Part shown: piece after piece, positions 13,109 to 13,844 of the stretch
How the letters are laid out: every line of letters begins with the position of its first letter
Numbering within the stretch: the stretch's first letter is position 1
NCBI GenBank assembly: GCA_031278535.1
Contig: JAITKH010000237.1
Location: 1-13,844, forward strand
Direction of reading: 5' to 3'
DNA: 13,844 nt
Source: Planctomycetota bacterium
GTDB lineage: Bacteria > Planctomycetota > SZUA-567
Notes under the pieces: model-generated
Told to the model about the DNA's origin: nothing
Databases searched by the model: none
Seen by the model: only the letters and a program-made list of their open reading frames with translations
Program-made: the position numbers and the translations under genes

Positions 13109-13552
13109 CCTGGCTCACGTCCGCAAATGGGCGATCACGAAATCAACTCGAGGTTCCGAACATGGAATGGTGCGGCCATCACGGATTCGAGGACATGGAC
13201 CACAAATTTTTTGCACCCGTTCACATCTGTCGAAGTTGGCCCAGGACACGGCATTTTTCCCAGGGTCATTTGCTTTTTTTGAAGGGGCAATCGACGGCTC
13301 CATCCCGGTGTTGGGCGAGGAAACCATAAGAAGAGACAAAACCAATCATTGGCTTTCCCGTCTCCCTTTCCGCGAAACATGTTCGCCCCAGTCCAGAGAA
13401 AACGGATTTCCCGCACGGAATATTTCAATGCTCCACGCCATTTCGGATGGATCAATGTCGATTCCATGAAAGACAATTCTTTGCAACGCAGGATGGTTGG
13501 AGACGTTACAGGAAATCGGGGAACGATTGGCCCGGTTTCCTGCAACGGTCCG
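13109..13552. other. Intergenic region after ftsH (444 bp), no convincing gene
   Basis: Open frames exist on both strands (plus 13044-13469, minus 13135-13572 and 13115-13345), but none has a recognisable product, a good ribosome binding site or a separate context; the first overlaps the end of ftsH. I see no clean terminator for ftsH: T-rich stretches at 13204-13211 and 13270-13280 lack a preceding strong stem. A long imperfect hairpin occupies 13504-13547. The region may hold a decayed gene, but I cannot show it. Confidence 0.5.
13504..13547. repeat. Long imperfect inverted repeat next to the Rpn-like gene
   Basis: Arms 13504-13520 (CGTTACAGGAAATCGGG) and 13531-13547 (CCCGGTTTCCTGCAACG) pair over 17 positions with two imperfect pairs (one a G-U wobble in RNA), around a 10-base loop. 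It starts six bases beyond the stop codon of the minus-strand gene at 13553. On the minus strand it is followed by TCTCCAACC rather than a T-run, so it may be a 3' stabilising or weak terminating hairpin, or a mobile-element end. Confidence 0.6.
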
Positions 13553-13844
13553 CTACCCGATATTTCGCCCAAACTCCTCCAGCGACTGGCAGGAGGCGGC
13601 CAGGCGAATCCAGGTTTCCAACTGCTCGGGGTTGAAACAAGTCCGCACCCGCTTCTGGATTTTTTCCGGAACCGAATTGAACCTGGTCCTTAAGACCAAA
13701 ATGACGCCTTCCGCCCGGCCTTCCACCCGGCCTTTCGCCATGCCTCTCGCCTCGCCTTGCTGAATCAGTTCCTCGGCCAATGAAGCTGTCATGTCTTTCG
13801 CCTCCTTCCCGCCCAGAATCCCGGCAAGCATCCCGGCCACCGCC
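13553..13844 (-). CDS. C-terminal part of an Rpn/DUF4351-type putative nuclease or transposase (5' end outside window)
   Basis: The frame is open to the window edge, so only the last 97 or so residues are present. The segment has a charged low-complexity linker, GEARGMAKGRVEGRAEG, then a helical end VILVLRTRFNSVPEKIQKRV, LETWIRLAASCQSLEEF. This pattern, repeated (E/K)G.A.G followed by L..RF..(L/V)P......(I/V)......LE.W...A..A.SLEE.F, is typical of the C-termini of the Rpn family of recombination-promoting nucleases/putative transposases (PD-(D/E)XK fold) and DUF4351 proteins. The catalytic N-terminal domain would lie beyond the window and is not visible. Such genes are often multicopy and mobile. 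The GTG at 13838-13840 and ATG at 13829-13831 are internal Val/Met codons and not necessarily starts. Confidence 0.7.
   Translation of the reverse strand, partial: AVAGMLAGILGGKEAKDMTASLAEELIQQGEARGMAKGRVEGRAEGVILVLRTRFNSVPEKIQKRVRTCFNPEQLETWIRLAASCQSLEEFGRNIG

Noticed and set aside
13044..13572. Frames on both strands downstream of ftsH
   Set aside because: They overlap ftsH or the Rpn-like gene and show no protein-like pattern. A decayed gene is possible but not shown.
13690..13760. Tandem-looking repeats CCCGGCCTT in the Rpn-like gene
   Set aside because: They encode the GxAxG charged linker usual for these proteins, so they reflect the protein rather than a separate repeat element.
1..13844. 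tRNA, rRNA, CRISPR array or complete insertion sequence
   Set aside because: I saw no cloverleaf-like gene, no regularly spaced repeats and no complete transposase with terminal repeats.

Overview
The window is G+C-rich (well above 50% in the coding parts) and comes from a flagellated bacterium. Overlapping stop/start codons and clear Shine-Dalgarno sequences are frequent. A QueG-like [4Fe-4S] protein beside a flavin reductase, together with an FtsH whose motifs remind me of clostridial sequences, hints at an anaerobic or facultative lifestyle. The sequence does not fix the phylum. I see no rRNA, tRNA, CRISPR array or complete insertion sequence.

Layout. (1) 2-349, +: 3' end of the flagellar hook gene flgE. 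(2) 362-2104, -: argS, convergent with flgE and only 12 bp away, with a perfect 28-bp palindrome inside it and a leader that can fold over its own ribosome binding site. (3) 2105-2797: a 693-bp non-coding stretch with the argS promoter, one copy of a dispersed repeat, a TATAAT promoter candidate, a strong inverted repeat and a sharply AT-rich zone. (4) 2798-9095, +: a five-gene operon with overlapping or near-abutting genes. It encodes a large helical-repeat (TPR-like) protein, a J-domain protein without HPD, a GrpE-like exchange factor, a divergent Hsp70 and a small zinc ribbon. (5) 9096-9308: a second copy of the dispersed repeat with hairpins, then a G-rich (minus strand) tract. (6) 9309-10148 and 10269-10892, -: a QueG-like double [4Fe-4S] protein and a flavin reductase, probably co-transcribed in the order flavin reductase then Fe-S protein. 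(7) 10893-11233: a divergent control region with an operator-like palindrome. (8) 11234-13108, +: ftsH. (9) 13109-13552: no convincing gene, but a long imperfect hairpin at its end. (10) 13553-13844, -: C-terminal part of a protein resembling the Rpn/DUF4351 nuclease-transposase group, running off the window.

The most interesting unit is the operon at 2798-9095. It looks like a self-contained Hsp70 machine: an ATPase with its own exchange factor and its own J-like protein in which HPD is replaced by PPE. A roughly 1000-residue protein precedes them and a zinc ribbon follows, and these two are candidates for client-recognition or scaffold roles. Its substrate cannot be read from the sequence.
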